Source: Clostridia bacterium
GTDB taxonomy: Bacteria > Bacillota > Clostridia > Oscillospirales > Acutalibacteraceae
DNA: 48,903 nt
Direction of reading: 5' to 3'
Assembly (NCBI GenBank): GCA_017434855.1
Contig: JAFRUA010000014.1
Coordinates: 1 to 48,903 of the forward strand
Position numbers and translations under genes: made by a program. This document shows positions 7,614 through 13,678 of this stretch, piece by piece. Numbering within the stretch: the first letter of the stretch is position 1; every line of letters begins with the position of its first letter. The notes under the pieces were generated by a model. The model ran no database searches, was not told where the DNA came from, and saw only the letters and a list, made by a program, of their open reading frames with translations.

Positions 7614-7823
7614 TCAGCCGCGGCGGCGTACCTTGCGCTTATTCCCGTGTTCGTCCACGATATAAGTGCTTTCCAGCTGCGACACCAGGCTTTCACGGAA
7701 CGACGCGATATACAGCTCGCGCAGCAGCTTCTGTTCGTCGCGCTCCGCGTCGGTCAGGCCTTCGGGCGTTTTGGACTTTCTTGCCAAAAAGTTGATGCGG
7801 TCGATCTGTTCCTGCGTTACCAT
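7614..7823 (-). CDS. DUF896 (YnzC-like) small protein
   Basis: 69 aa, highly charged, cytoplasmic. Begins MVTQEQIDRINFLARKSKTP, has the family pattern EGLTxxERxEQxxLRxxYI (residues 21-40), and ends in a basic tail GNKRKVRRRG. B. subtilis YnzC, of this family, lies in an SOS-regulated operon; the molecular role is not known. It starts one base after the stop of the ArsC-like gene, so the two are one transcript. No LexA site was noted in the promoter. Confidence 0.85.
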   Translation of the reverse strand: MVTQEQIDRINFLARKSKTPEGLTDAERDEQKLLRELYIASFRESLVSQLESTYIVDEHGNKRKVRRRG

Positions 7824-7824
7824 A

Positions 7825-8175
7825 TCACTCGTTCTCCCATTCCTTCCAGATTTCGGGGCAATAGCCCACGGTGGCCTTTTTGCCGTTGCGCACGATCGGC
7901 GTTTTCAAAAGTGTGCCGTCCTCCAAAAGCTTTTCGTCTTTGGCGTCTTCGCTTGCGAGGTACCGCAGCATGGCGGCGGCGTCGCCCTTGGCCTTCGGGT
8001 CCAAAAGGTCCTCTGCGGTGCATTTCAGCGCGGTCTTGACACTGCGCAGCTCCCCGCGGCTGATGCCGAATTTTGAAAGATCGACAAACTGATATTTGAC
8101 CCGCCGCTCTTTAAAGTACCGCTCGGCCTTTTTGGTGTCAAAGCATTTCGCCTTGCCGAAGATTTGGATGTTCAT
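7825..8175 (-). CDS. ArsC/Spx-family thioredoxin-fold protein
   Basis: 116 aa. Begins MNIQIFGKAKCFDTKKAERYF; single active-site-type C11 in a KCxDTKKAExYF context typical of the ArsC-related/Spx family, and the conserved LLKTPIVRNGKK near residues 89-100. It lacks the CxxC of Spx from Bacillus, so it is more like YffB/ArsC-related proteins than a redox-sensing Spx. Start at 8175 has GGAGGCGG 5 nt upstream. True arsenate reductase activity is doubtful because no ars genes are near. Confidence 0.8.
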   Translation of the reverse strand: MNIQIFGKAKCFDTKKAERYFKERRVKYQFVDLSKFGISRGELRSVKTALKCTAEDLLDPKAKGDAAAMLRYLASEDAKDEKLLEDGTLLKTPIVRNGKKATVGYCPEIWKEWENE

Positions 8176-8199
8176 GCGCCCGCCTCCTTTGTTTTTGTC

Positions 8200-8228
8200 A
8201 GTATAGCACAAAGTTTTTGGCCCGTCAA
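8200..8228 (-). promoter_or_regulatory. Promoter of the ArsC/DUF896 transcript
   Basis: Minus strand: TTGACG (8228-8223), 17-bp spacer, TATACT (8205-8200). It is back to back with the thiN promoter, with 7 bp between the -35 boxes. Confidence 0.75.
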
Positions 8229-8235
8229 GTTTCTG

Positions 8236-8264
8236 TTGCCAAAAAGCGAAAGCCGTGATATAAT
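8236..8264 (+). promoter_or_regulatory. Promoter of the thiN operon
   Basis: TTGCCA (8236-8241), 17-bp spacer, TATAAT (8259-8264). No TPP riboswitch is seen in the short leader. Confidence 0.75.
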
Positions 8265-8286
8265 CAAACGGAAAGAAGGCGATGCT

Positions 8287-8907
8287 ATGCAGCAAAACTG
8301 CGTGATCATCTGCGCCGGCGAGGTGTCGGCGCTGCCCGATTTGGGCGACGCGTTTGTGATCTGTGCCGACGGGGGACTGGCGCACGCCGAGCGGTTCGGC
8401 GTCAAACCCGACCTGGTTCTCGGCGATTTTGATTCCTACGGCTGCGTACCGGAGGGGGAGGACGTGCTTGTGTACCCCGCCCAAAAGGACGAGACTGATT
8501 CATTCCTTGCCGTGCGGCAGGGGATGGCGCGGGGCTTCACGCGCTTTGTGATCTATGGCGCGCTCGGCGGCCGGCTGGACCACAGCGTGACCAACCTGCA
8601 CCTGCTGCATTTCCTGTGCGAGTGCGGCTGCCGGGGGACGCTCATCGGCGCGGACGGCACGCGTGTGACTGCGATCAAAAACGAAACTGTGACCCTTGAC
8701 GCGGCGCTGACCGGGTACTTCTCGATCTTTTCACTGACGGACCAAAGCCGCGGCGTCACGATCAAAAACTTCAAATACGAGGCCGCAGACCTGACGCTCG
8801 ACAACCGGACGTCGCTGACGACCAGCAATGAATTCATCGGCAAACCGGGCAGCGTGGCCGTCACGGACGGCGTGCTGCTCCTGATCTGGAAGGAGGACCT
8901 GACATGA
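8287..8907 (+). CDS. thiN: Thiamine pyrophosphokinase
   Basis: 206 aa cytoplasmic enzyme that converts thiamine plus ATP to thiamine diphosphate. Recognised by the ADGG (residues about 24-27), GDFDS (about 44-48), QKDxTD (about 63-68) and GALGGRxDH (about 91-100) motifs, and a C-terminal beta-rich thiamine-binding part ending SVAVTDGVLLLIW. Start at 8287 has AAGAAGG upstream; an open frame back to 8164 crosses the promoter. First gene of a four-gene operon whose members overlap by 4 bp. Confidence 0.92.
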   Translation: MQQNCVIICAGEVSALPDLGDAFVICADGGLAHAERFGVKPDLVLGDFDSYGCVPEGEDVLVYPAQKDETDSFLAVRQGMARGFTRFVIYGALGGRLDHSVTNLHLLHFLCECGCRGTLIGADGTRVTAIKNETVTLDAALTGYFSIFSLTDQSRGVTIKNFKYEAADLTLDNRTSLTTSNEFIGKPGSVAVTDGVLLLIWKEDLT

Positions 8908-9578
8908 CATTACAGCAAGCCATGCAAAACCGCCACTCGGTGCGGCAATACCTCGACACGCCCCTGACGGCGCAGCAGATCGCCGCGCTGCGGGCGAAGA
9001 TCGACGAGATCAACAAGACGACCGGGCTGCACATTCAGCTCTTCACGGAAGAGCCGGACTGCTTCACCGGCGCGCTGGCACGGTACGGCAGCTTCAGCGG
9101 CGTGCGCAATTACATTGCCATGGTGGGCAAAAAAGGCAAAGACCTCGCCGAAACGATCGGCTATCACGGCGAAGAACTGGTGCTTTTGGCGCAGACGCTT
9201 GGGCTCAACACCTGCTGGGTTGCGCTGACCTTCAGCAAACGTAAGTGCAAAGCCGTCATCGGCAAAGGCGAAAAGATGCCCATTGTCATTTCGCTCGGCT
9301 ACGGCGCGACGCAGGGCCACGACCGCAAGTGCAAGGCCCCCGGCGACGTTGCCGCCCTGTCTGACGATGACCCGCAGTGGTACCGCGACGGCGTGGCGGC
9401 GGCACTGAACGCCCCGACCGCCATCAATCAGCAAAAGTTTTACTTCACGCGCAAAGGCACCGCCGTCACCGCAAAAGCGACCGGCGGCGTCCACAGCGAT
9501 ATCGACCTCGGCATCGTGAAGCTGCACTTTGCGCTCGGCGCCGGGACGGAGAATTTCACCTGGGGGGATGAGGCATGA
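8904..9578 (+). CDS. Nitroreductase-family flavoprotein
   Basis: 224 aa. N-terminus MTLQQAMQNRHSVRQYLDTP carries the FMN-binding R-H-S-V-R-x-Y pattern of the nitroreductase family, and LGLNTCWVALTFSKR (about 103-117) is the second conserved block. Enzymes of this family reduce nitroaromatics or quinones with NAD(P)H, or serve in other FMN chemistry. The last part (GVHSDIDLGIVKLHFALGAG) is typical of the TM1586-like nitroreductase subgroup. Overlaps thiN and the next gene by 4 bp each (ATGA). Substrate unknown. Confidence 0.82.
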   Translation: MTLQQAMQNRHSVRQYLDTPLTAQQIAALRAKIDEINKTTGLHIQLFTEEPDCFTGALARYGSFSGVRNYIAMVGKKGKDLAETIGYHGEELVLLAQTLGLNTCWVALTFSKRKCKAVIGKGEKMPIVISLGYGATQGHDRKCKAPGDVAALSDDDPQWYRDGVAAALNAPTAINQQKFYFTRKGTAVTAKATGGVHSDIDLGIVKLHFALGAGTENFTWGDEA

Positions 9579-11044
9579 AGCGCTGCATCGCACTGCTGTT
9601 GGCGCTGTTGCTGGCGCTCACGGCGGGGACCGTGTCTGCGTTTGCTGCGGACGCGGACCGTGACCCCATCGTCTATGTCACCGGCTTCGGGTCTGCTCAT
9701 CTGGTCAAAAACGGCGTGCAGGTCTATCCCGCGCCGGGCGCCGAAGTGGCAAAAGCCGTGGCGTCGCTGGTGCCGGCCTATACCGCGTACCGGCTGAACA
9801 ACAACACCCACGCCTTTGCGCAAAAGATCGTCGCCGCCGTGACTGCGCTGTATGAACCGCTGCTTTGCGATGACGCCGGCGTGCCGGCCGACCCGGCGGT
9901 CGTGCTTGACAAGACCAACGACGTGACAAACGATCAGCCTTACGGCAAGCGCAACTATTTCTATTATGACTGGCGTGTGGACGTCACGCAGTCCGCCGCC
10001 GCGCTGCATGATTATATCAACGCCATCCTGGCTGCAACGGGGAAACAGCGCGTGGCGCTGATCTGTTCCAGCATGGGCGCCTGCGTCGGCGCCGCCTATC
10101 TTGACCGGTACGGTACGAAAAACGTGTCGAGCATCGTGTTCTCTTCGGCGGCGGTGAACGGTGTGCCGCTGGTTTCAAAGCTGATGGCCGGAACGCTTCC
10201 GCTGACCGAACGCGTGGTTGTGGCCGAGCTGCAGTCGCTGGATCTGCTGAACGGCGCAAACCTGTCTGCCGCCGCAAAGCGCGCGCTGGACGCCGCCGGC
10301 GGGGTGGACGCCGTTCTGCGCGACGTGGCGCATGTGGCGCACGAAGAAAAGGCCACGCTTTATGACGGCCTGGTGGTGCCGTTTCTTTCCAGAATGCCGG
10401 GCGTGTGGTCGCTCGTGGAGCAGGATCAGGTGTCCGCAGCGAAGCTGGCGGCCGGGGTGCGCCCCGGGTCTGCGCTGGATCAAAAGCTCTACGCGTTCTT
10501 CGGCGGCGTGCGGCTGCGGCTGGTTGATTTGCTCGGTACCGCGCAGCAGGGCGGCGTGCGGCTGGCGATCCTTGCCAATTACACGGAACCTGCCGCTCTG
10601 GCGGAGGACGGGCTGCTGGCCGACGGTCTGATCCCGGTGACGCTGACCTCCTTCGGCGCTGTGAGTACGAACGAAGGGGACCTCCCTGCCTTTCCCGACG
10701 AGATGGACGACGACCGTGAGGCCCTGTCCTCTCCGGACGGGATGATCGACGCGGTCGGCTGTGCCTTCCCGGCGCAGACGTGGTTTGTCAAAGGCGCCGC
10801 CCACACGGTCACCGACGCGCGGTTCTTTTTGTGTGTGGTCTATGCCAAACAGGCCCTGACTGTGACGGCGGACGACCGGTACCCGCGCTTTCTGGCGATG
10901 GGGGACGACGGACACTATGTGCCGCTGGCGCCGACGCTTGACGACCTGCCCCCGGCGGTGCTGGCTGCGCTGCCGACCGTGGTCTCAAAGCTGCGCGCGC
11001 TGCTTCGGTACCTTGCGGCGGCATTTCGGTGGGTGACGGTATGA
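9575..11044 (+). CDS. Secreted alpha/beta-hydrolase (lipase/LCAT-like)
   Basis: 489 aa with a clear signal peptide (1-24, cut near AFA-ADA). The N-terminal part matches secreted alpha/beta hydrolases: early VYVTGFGS (oxyanion region, 34-41), YFYYDWRVD (128-136), and the nucleophile elbow C164-S-S166-M-G168, in which the usual first Gly of GxSxG is Cys. It would act outside the membrane on a lipid or ester. A His is likely near VKGAAHTVTD (about residue 410). The last ~30 residues are hydrophobic/basic. Overlaps both neighbours by 4 bp, odd for a secreted protein among cytosolic enzymes. Specific substrate unknown. Confidence 0.7.
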   Translation: MKRCIALLLALLLALTAGTVSAFAADADRDPIVYVTGFGSAHLVKNGVQVYPAPGAEVAKAVASLVPAYTAYRLNNNTHAFAQKIVAAVTALYEPLLCDDAGVPADPAVVLDKTNDVTNDQPYGKRNYFYYDWRVDVTQSAAALHDYINAILAATGKQRVALICSSMGACVGAAYLDRYGTKNVSSIVFSSAAVNGVPLVSKLMAGTLPLTERVVVAELQSLDLLNGANLSAAAKRALDAAGGVDAVLRDVAHVAHEEKATLYDGLVVPFLSRMPGVWSLVEQDQVSAAKLAAGVRPGSALDQKLYAFFGGVRLRLVDLLGTAQQGGVRLAILANYTEPAALAEDGLLADGLIPVTLTSFGAVSTNEGDLPAFPDEMDDDREALSSPDGMIDAVGCAFPAQTWFVKGAAHTVTDARFFLCVVYAKQALTVTADDRYPRFLAMGDDGHYVPLAPTLDDLPPAVLAALPTVVSKLRALLRYLAAAFRWVTV

Positions 11045-11421
11045 CGCAGGTGGTGGCTGCCCTGATTTGGCAGGGCAAACGGTTTTTGATCTGTCAGCGC
11101 CCGGCGCACAAGATGCGCGGCCTGCTGTGGGAATTTGTCGGCGGCAAGGTGGAGCCTGGGGAGACGAAAGAAGCCGCCCTGGCGCGTGAATGCATGGAGG
11201 AACTGGGCGTTGTCGTTCAGGCGAAGGACGTCTTTCTGGAAGTGGTGCACCGGTACCCCGACATGACGGTGGACCTGACGCTGTTCAACGCCGAAATCGT
11301 CAGCGGAACGCCAAAGCTGCTGGAGCACGCGGATATCCGTTGGATCACGCCGGCGGAAATTGACGGTTATGACTTTTGCCCGGCAGATGTGGAGATCCTG
11401 AAGCGGTTGAAGAGCAAATGA
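11041..11421 (+). CDS. Nudix hydrolase, MutT/8-oxo-dGTPase-like
   Basis: 126 aa. Complete Nudix box GGKVEPGETKEAALARECMEELGV (positions 34-57; given here as the standard G-x5-E-x7-REXXEEXG spacing) within a protein of the normal MutT length. Begins MTQVVAALIWQGKRFLICQR, as in clostridial (deoxy)nucleoside triphosphate pyrophosphohydrolases, which remove oxidised nucleotides. Start at 11041 overlaps the previous stop (ATGA). Last gene of the thiN operon. No clear terminator was found after it. Confidence 0.85.
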   Translation: MTQVVAALIWQGKRFLICQRPAHKMRGLLWEFVGGKVEPGETKEAALARECMEELGVVVQAKDVFLEVVHRYPDMTVDLTLFNAEIVSGTPKLLEHADIRWITPAEIDGYDFCPADVEILKRLKSK

Positions 11422-11630
11422 AAAAGCCCTCTCCATGAGTGGGTGGCAAGAGAGCCCCCTCCGGTGAGTCGCGACTTTCTTTTTTGGAAAACTTTGTTTT
11501 GTACAATTTATGTTCATCGTCCGACTTAATGCCAAAACGGACGAGGCTGCCCCGCACTTTTCATGCGTAGTTCACAAAGCATTGTGCATTATTAACAAAA
11601 CTGGCAAATTAAGTTTGTATAGATTGACAA
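11422..11630. other. Gene-free stretch upstream of the tandem small-protein array
   Basis: No gene is seen. It contains a GTAGTTCAC (11567-11575) and an ATTATTAAC (11588-11596) spaced 21 bp apart, weakly like the LytTR operator found at 18.6 and 20.8 kb, but 34 bp from the next -35 box. The rest is unremarkable. Confidence 0.4.
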
Positions 11631-11659
11631 TTGCACTTATATGAATAATGTGTTAATAT
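11631..11659 (+). promoter_or_regulatory. Promoter of small-protein unit 1
   Basis: TTGCAC (11631-11636), 17-bp spacer ending AATGTGT, TAATAT (11654-11659). The same TTGCnn-17-TAATAT pattern with spacer end TGTGT recurs before units 2 and 3, and slightly altered before unit 4. Confidence 0.75.
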
Positions 11660-11667
11660 ATACATGG

Positions 11668-11698
11668 CAAGAGCGAAGGGCACGATGCGCTTCACTTG
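11668..11698 (+). promoter_or_regulatory. 5' leader hairpin of unit 1
   Basis: CAAG (11668-11671) pairs with CTTG (11695-11698), extended by GAAG/CTTC inside. It begins 9 nt after the -10 box, so it lies at the very 5' end of the RNA. The other three leaders have hairpins at the same place with different but paired arms. Confidence 0.6.
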
Positions 11699-11724
11699 AC
11701 TACTTCAGAAAGGGGATTATGACA

Positions 11725-11895
11725 ATGTTTGATAAGATTAAGGAAATCATTGGCGAGATTAAAGATCTCTTCGCGACCATCGGCGAGACTGGCTTCATCC
11801 AGGCGATCCTTGGCGCTCTGAAGAAGGTCCTCAACATCGAGGGCGAGAGCGAAGCTGAAGAAATCGTTGACGCTGTCATCGGCACCATCGAATAA
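11725..11895 (+). CDS. Tandem small-protein family, unit 1 (56 aa)
   Basis: Reads MFDKIKEIIGEIKDLFATIG, then ETGF, a second amphipathic helix-like stretch (AILGALKKVLNIEG) and an acidic end (ESEAEEIVDAVIGTIE). Twelve acidic against five lysine residues. No Cys, no signal peptide, no Gly-Gly leader. Start at the second ATG (11725), 9 nt after AAGGGG; the first ATG (11719) is only 3 nt from the site and is ACG in unit 4. 49 of 56 residues equal unit 4. One gene per transcript, with its own promoter, 5' hairpin and terminator. Family not recognised; function unknown. Confidence 0.75.
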   Translation: MFDKIKEIIGEIKDLFATIGETGFIQAILGALKKVLNIEGESEAEEIVDAVIGTIE

Positions 11896-11933
11896 TTTAG
11901 CTTCTCGTATGTAAGAATAGCAATTCTTAACGC

Positions 11934-11976
11934 AAGTTCCCCGGCTTCGCCCGGGGACTTTGTGTTTTTTCCGGCT
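11934..11976 (+). terminator. Terminator of unit 1
   Basis: AGTTCCCCGG pairs with CCGGGGACT over a small GC loop, followed by a run of T (11966-11970). A second small hairpin, TAAGAAT/ATTCTTA at 11911-11928, lies between stop codon and terminator and recurs in units 3 and 4. Confidence 0.75.
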
Positions 11977-12046
11977 GGCAGCGGCCGCCAAGTTCAATGC
12001 CTTTGTGTGCTGTCCTTTAAAATAGTGAATTTTTTTCAAAAATCCC

Positions 12047-12075
12047 TTGCAGTTTTGTTCATTTTGTGTTAATAT
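12047..12075 (+). promoter_or_regulatory. Promoter of small-protein unit 2
   Basis: TTGCAG (12047-12052), 17-bp spacer ending TTGTGT, TAATAT (12070-12075). Confidence 0.75.
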
Positions 12076-12084
12076 AAAACCAGG

Positions 12085-12112
12085 CAGGAGGCAAGGACCT
12101 TGCATGCTCCTG
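12085..12112 (+). promoter_or_regulatory. 5' leader hairpin of unit 2
   Basis: CAGGAG (12085-12090) pairs with CTCCTG (12107-12112), with CAAG/CTTG inside. Same distance from the -10 box as in the other units, but different stem bases. Confidence 0.6.
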
Positions 12113-12140
12113 ACAAGATTACAGAAAGGGGACTATGACA

Positions 12141-12317
12141 ATGTTTGATAAGGTGAAGGAATTCATCGGCATCGTACAGGATTATTTCAAGAAGATCGGC
12201 GAGACCGGTTTTCTTCAGTCGCTTTTTAAAACGCTGAAGATGATTCTGCATAACGATGGCAGAACGGAAGGCGAGCAGTTGGTTGACGTCGTCATCGACA
12301 CGCTTCCCGAAGCATAA
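12141..12317 (+). CDS. Tandem small-protein family, unit 2 (58 aa, divergent)
   Basis: Reads MFDKVKEFIGIVQDYFKKIG, then ETGF and a second helix-like stretch, ending DVVIDTLPEA. It keeps the invariant IGETGF (19-24) and the M-F-D-K start but differs at most other positions, with a more basic first half than its siblings. The start is the second ATG, 9 nt after AAAGGGG (12125-12131). It is the most diverged member and could have a distinct or partner role. Function unknown. Confidence 0.72.
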   Translation: MFDKVKEFIGIVQDYFKKIGETGFLQSLFKTLKMILHNDGRTEGEQLVDVVIDTLPEA

Positions 12318-12336
12318 AGATCGATATTCTTTGCGC

Positions 12337-12365
12337 AAGTCCCTCGGTCCGTTCCGGGGGCTTTG
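12337..12365 (+). terminator. Terminator of unit 2
   Basis: AAGTCCCTCGG pairs with CCGGGGGCTT over TCCGTT; followed by TGTGTTG, so the U-tract is weak. Confidence 0.6.
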
Positions 12366-12447
12366 TGTTGCCCGGAACGCTGTGCATGTTGTCCGTAAAA
12401 AAAACGAACGTTTTCTAAATTGGAAATAATTTTTTATCAAAAAAGTC

Positions 12448-12476
12448 TTGCAATTCTGTAAATAATGTGTTAATAT
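12448..12476 (+). promoter_or_regulatory. Promoter of small-protein unit 3
   Basis: TTGCAA (12448-12453), 17-bp spacer ending AATGTGT, TAATAT (12471-12476). Confidence 0.78.
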
Positions 12477-12484
12477 ATCTTTGG

Positions 12485-12515
12485 CAGACAGAAATGTGCT
12501 TTACATAACTGTTTG
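12485..12515 (+). promoter_or_regulatory. 5' leader hairpin of unit 3
   Basis: CAGACAG (12485-12491) pairs with CTGTTTG (12509-12515), using one G-U pair. It starts 9 nt after the -10 box. Confidence 0.6.
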
Positions 12516-12540
12516 ACTACTACGAAAGGAGTATATGACA

Positions 12541-12720
12541 ATGACTGAGATTTTTGAAAAGATTAAGGGCTTTATCGGTGAGATTAAAGACCTCTTCGCG
12601 ACGATCGGTGAGACCGGTTTCTTCCAGGCGATTTTTGGCGCTCTGAAGAAGGTTCTCAACACCGAAGGCGAGACCGAAGCTGAAGAAATCATCGACAGCG
12701 TTGCTGGCACGATCGAATAA
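12541..12720 (+). CDS. Tandem small-protein family, unit 3 (59 aa)
   Basis: Reads MTEIFEKIKGFIGEIKDLFA, then TIGETGFFQAIFGALKKVLN and an acidic end TEGETEAEEIIDSVAGTIE. From residue 5 it is nearly identical to units 1 and 4. Start at 12541, 9 nt after AAAGGAG (12525-12531). Same gene layout as its siblings; no processing site or export signal is seen. The two helix-like halves joined by IGETG suggest a helical hairpin that could lie on a membrane or self-assemble; this is inference. Confidence 0.75.
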   Translation: MTEIFEKIKGFIGEIKDLFATIGETGFFQAIFGALKKVLNTEGETEAEEIIDSVAGTIE

Positions 12721-12753
12721 TTCAGGCTTCAACCTAAGAATAGTTATTCTTAA

Positions 12754-12784
12754 CACAAAACCTCCGGTTCGCCGGGGGTTTTGT
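12754..12784 (+). terminator. Terminator of unit 3
   Basis: ACAAAACCTCCGG pairs with CCGGGGGTTTTGT over TTCG. It is preceded by the TAAGAAT/ATTCTTA hairpin (12734-12751). Confidence 0.75.
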
Positions 12785-12833
12785 GCTTTCCGGCGCAGAC
12801 AATGACCGAAGAGAAAAAAATTTTTATAATATC

Positions 12834-12862
12834 TTGCTTTTTTGGAAAGAATGTGGTAAGAT
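12834..12862 (+). promoter_or_regulatory. Promoter of small-protein unit 4
   Basis: TTGCTT (12834-12839), 17-bp spacer ending AATGTGG, TAAGAT (12857-12862). Confidence 0.7.
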
Positions 12863-12870
12863 AACATTGG

Positions 12871-12900
12871 CAAACGGGGATGTCTTTACATAGCCGTTTG
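12871..12900 (+). promoter_or_regulatory. 5' leader hairpin of unit 4
   Basis: CAAACGG (12871-12877) pairs perfectly with CCGTTTG (12894-12900). Starts 9 nt after the -10 box, as in units 1 and 3. Confidence 0.65.
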
Positions 12901-12925
12901 ACTACTACGAAAGGAGTATACGACA

Positions 12926-13096
12926 ATGTTTGAAAAGATTAAGGGCTTTATCGCTGAGATCAAAGATCTCTTCGCGACGATCGGTGAGACCGGTTTCCTT
13001 CAGGCCATCCTTGGCGCTCTGAAGAAGGTTCTCAACATCGAAGGCGAGACCGAGACTGAAGAAATCGTTGACGCTGTCATCGGCACGATCGAATAA
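12926..13096 (+). CDS. Tandem small-protein family, unit 4 (56 aa)
   Basis: Reads MFEKIKGFIAEIKDLFATIG, then ETGFLQAILGALKKVLNIEG and ETETEEIVDAVIGTIE. 49 of 56 positions equal unit 1. Only one ATG is available: the upstream ATG of its siblings is ACG here, which settles the start for the whole family. AAAGGAG lies 9 nt upstream. At 56 codons it falls below usual gene-calling limits and is easily missed. Confidence 0.75.
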   Translation: MFEKIKGFIAEIKDLFATIGETGFLQAILGALKKVLNIEGETETEEIVDAVIGTIE

Positions 13097-13129
13097 TTCA
13101 GGCTTCGAGTAAGAATAGTTATTCTTAAC

Positions 13130-13162
13130 ACAATGTCCTCCGGTTCGCCGGGGGACTTTGTG
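13130..13162 (+). terminator. Terminator of unit 4
   Basis: ACAATGTCCTCCGG pairs with CCGGGGGACTTTGT over TTCG, then TGCTTTT. Preceded by the TAAGAAT/ATTCTTA hairpin at 13110-13127. Confidence 0.72.
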
Positions 13163-13199
13163 CTTTTATCGGGCTTTTTGGTTTTTTGCCAAAAAAAGC

Positions 13200-13228
13200 T
13201 TGAAAAATGGAACGCGTTGTGTTATACT
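13200..13228 (+). promoter_or_regulatory. Promoter of the fifth small-protein gene
   Basis: TTGAAA (13200-13205), 17-bp spacer ending TTGTGT, TATACT (13223-13228). The leader then contains CATGCGG/CCGCATG arms (13252-13258 and 13275-13281), a hairpin that would mask the ATG at 13253. Confidence 0.7.
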
Positions 13229-13309
13229 GAAACTGACCGAAAGGGCGGTGCCATGCGGTACCGAAAAAACAGCCCGCATGCAGTCGGGTGTGAAGAAAGG
13301 ATGCGTACG

Positions 13310-13450
13310 ATGGATTTTCTGAAAAAGATCGTTGGCCTGCTGGCCGGCATTTTCGGCGCGACGGATGAAAGCAGCCTGTATGTGCTGATGCTTGTCATCA
13401 AAAAGCTGATCGGCCTTGCCGAAGAAAAGACCGAAACAACAGAAGAATAA
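13310..13450 (+). CDS. Small amphipathic protein, 46 aa
   Basis: Reads MDFLKKIVGLLAGIFGATDE, then SSLYVLMLVIKKLIGLAEEK and an acidic end TETTEE. Two strongly hydrophobic/amphipathic helices joined by a polar turn. Start at 13310, 9 nt after AAGAAAGG; in-frame ATGs at 13301 and 13253 are possible but the latter lies in a leader hairpin. It follows the four-unit array in the same direction with its own promoter and terminator, but its sequence is different from them. In size, hydrophobicity and acidic tail it resembles the 44-aa protein at 7163. A beta-PSM-like membrane-active peptide is one possibility. Confidence 0.65.
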   Translation: MDFLKKIVGLLAGIFGATDESSLYVLMLVIKKLIGLAEEKTETTEE

Positions 13451-13462
13451 GCTGAACAACAC

Positions 13463-13493
13463 AAAAAAGCTCCCGCCCGACGGGGGCTTTTTT
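13463..13493 (+). terminator. Terminator of the fifth small-protein gene
   Basis: AAAAAAGCTCCCG pairs with CGGGGGCTTTTTT over a CCCGA loop; strong rho-independent form. Confidence 0.85.
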
Positions 13494-13504
13494 AATTCGC
13501 AATT

Positions 13505-13571
13505 CGCAATTAAGGTCGCGGGGGAACAGAGCCGCAGCGGGATTGTTTCATCCGCGGAGAAAGAAACGTCC
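13505..13571 (-). repeat. Intergenic repeat, copy D (diverged, inverted)
   Basis: On the minus strand: TCCGCGGATGAAACAATCCC and then GTTCCCCCGCGACC, followed by TTAATTGCGAATTGCG. It has the same order of blocks as copies A-C but a longer middle. Lies in the gap before the GH16 gene, which holds nothing else but the promoter. Confidence 0.5.
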
Positions 13572-13678
13572 AATCAGAACATCGTAATTTTTATGCGCTG
13601 TGCGCCGTGATTGCAAGATCGGCGCATCTCGCGCAGCGAGGCGCCCCGCAATTGCGAATTTCTAAATGCGAATTGCAT

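Noticed and set aside
8287-8907. TPP riboswitch expected before thiN
   Set aside because: The leader between the -10 box and the start is about 20 nt, too short for any aptamer.
11719-12537. Starts at the first ATG (MTMFDK...) for units 1-3 of the array
   Set aside because: That ATG is only 3 nt from the ribosome site and is ACG in unit 4; the second ATG has 9-nt spacing in all four.
11725-13096. Classical bacteriocin precursors
   Set aside because: No double-Gly leader, no modification, immunity or export genes nearby, and a strongly negative charge; left open only as a leaderless peptide idea.
11631-13162. CRISPR-like or minisatellite explanation for the four 400-bp repeats
   Set aside because: The repeated units are whole genes with conserved reading frames and changes concentrated outside the protein core, not short repeats with spacers.
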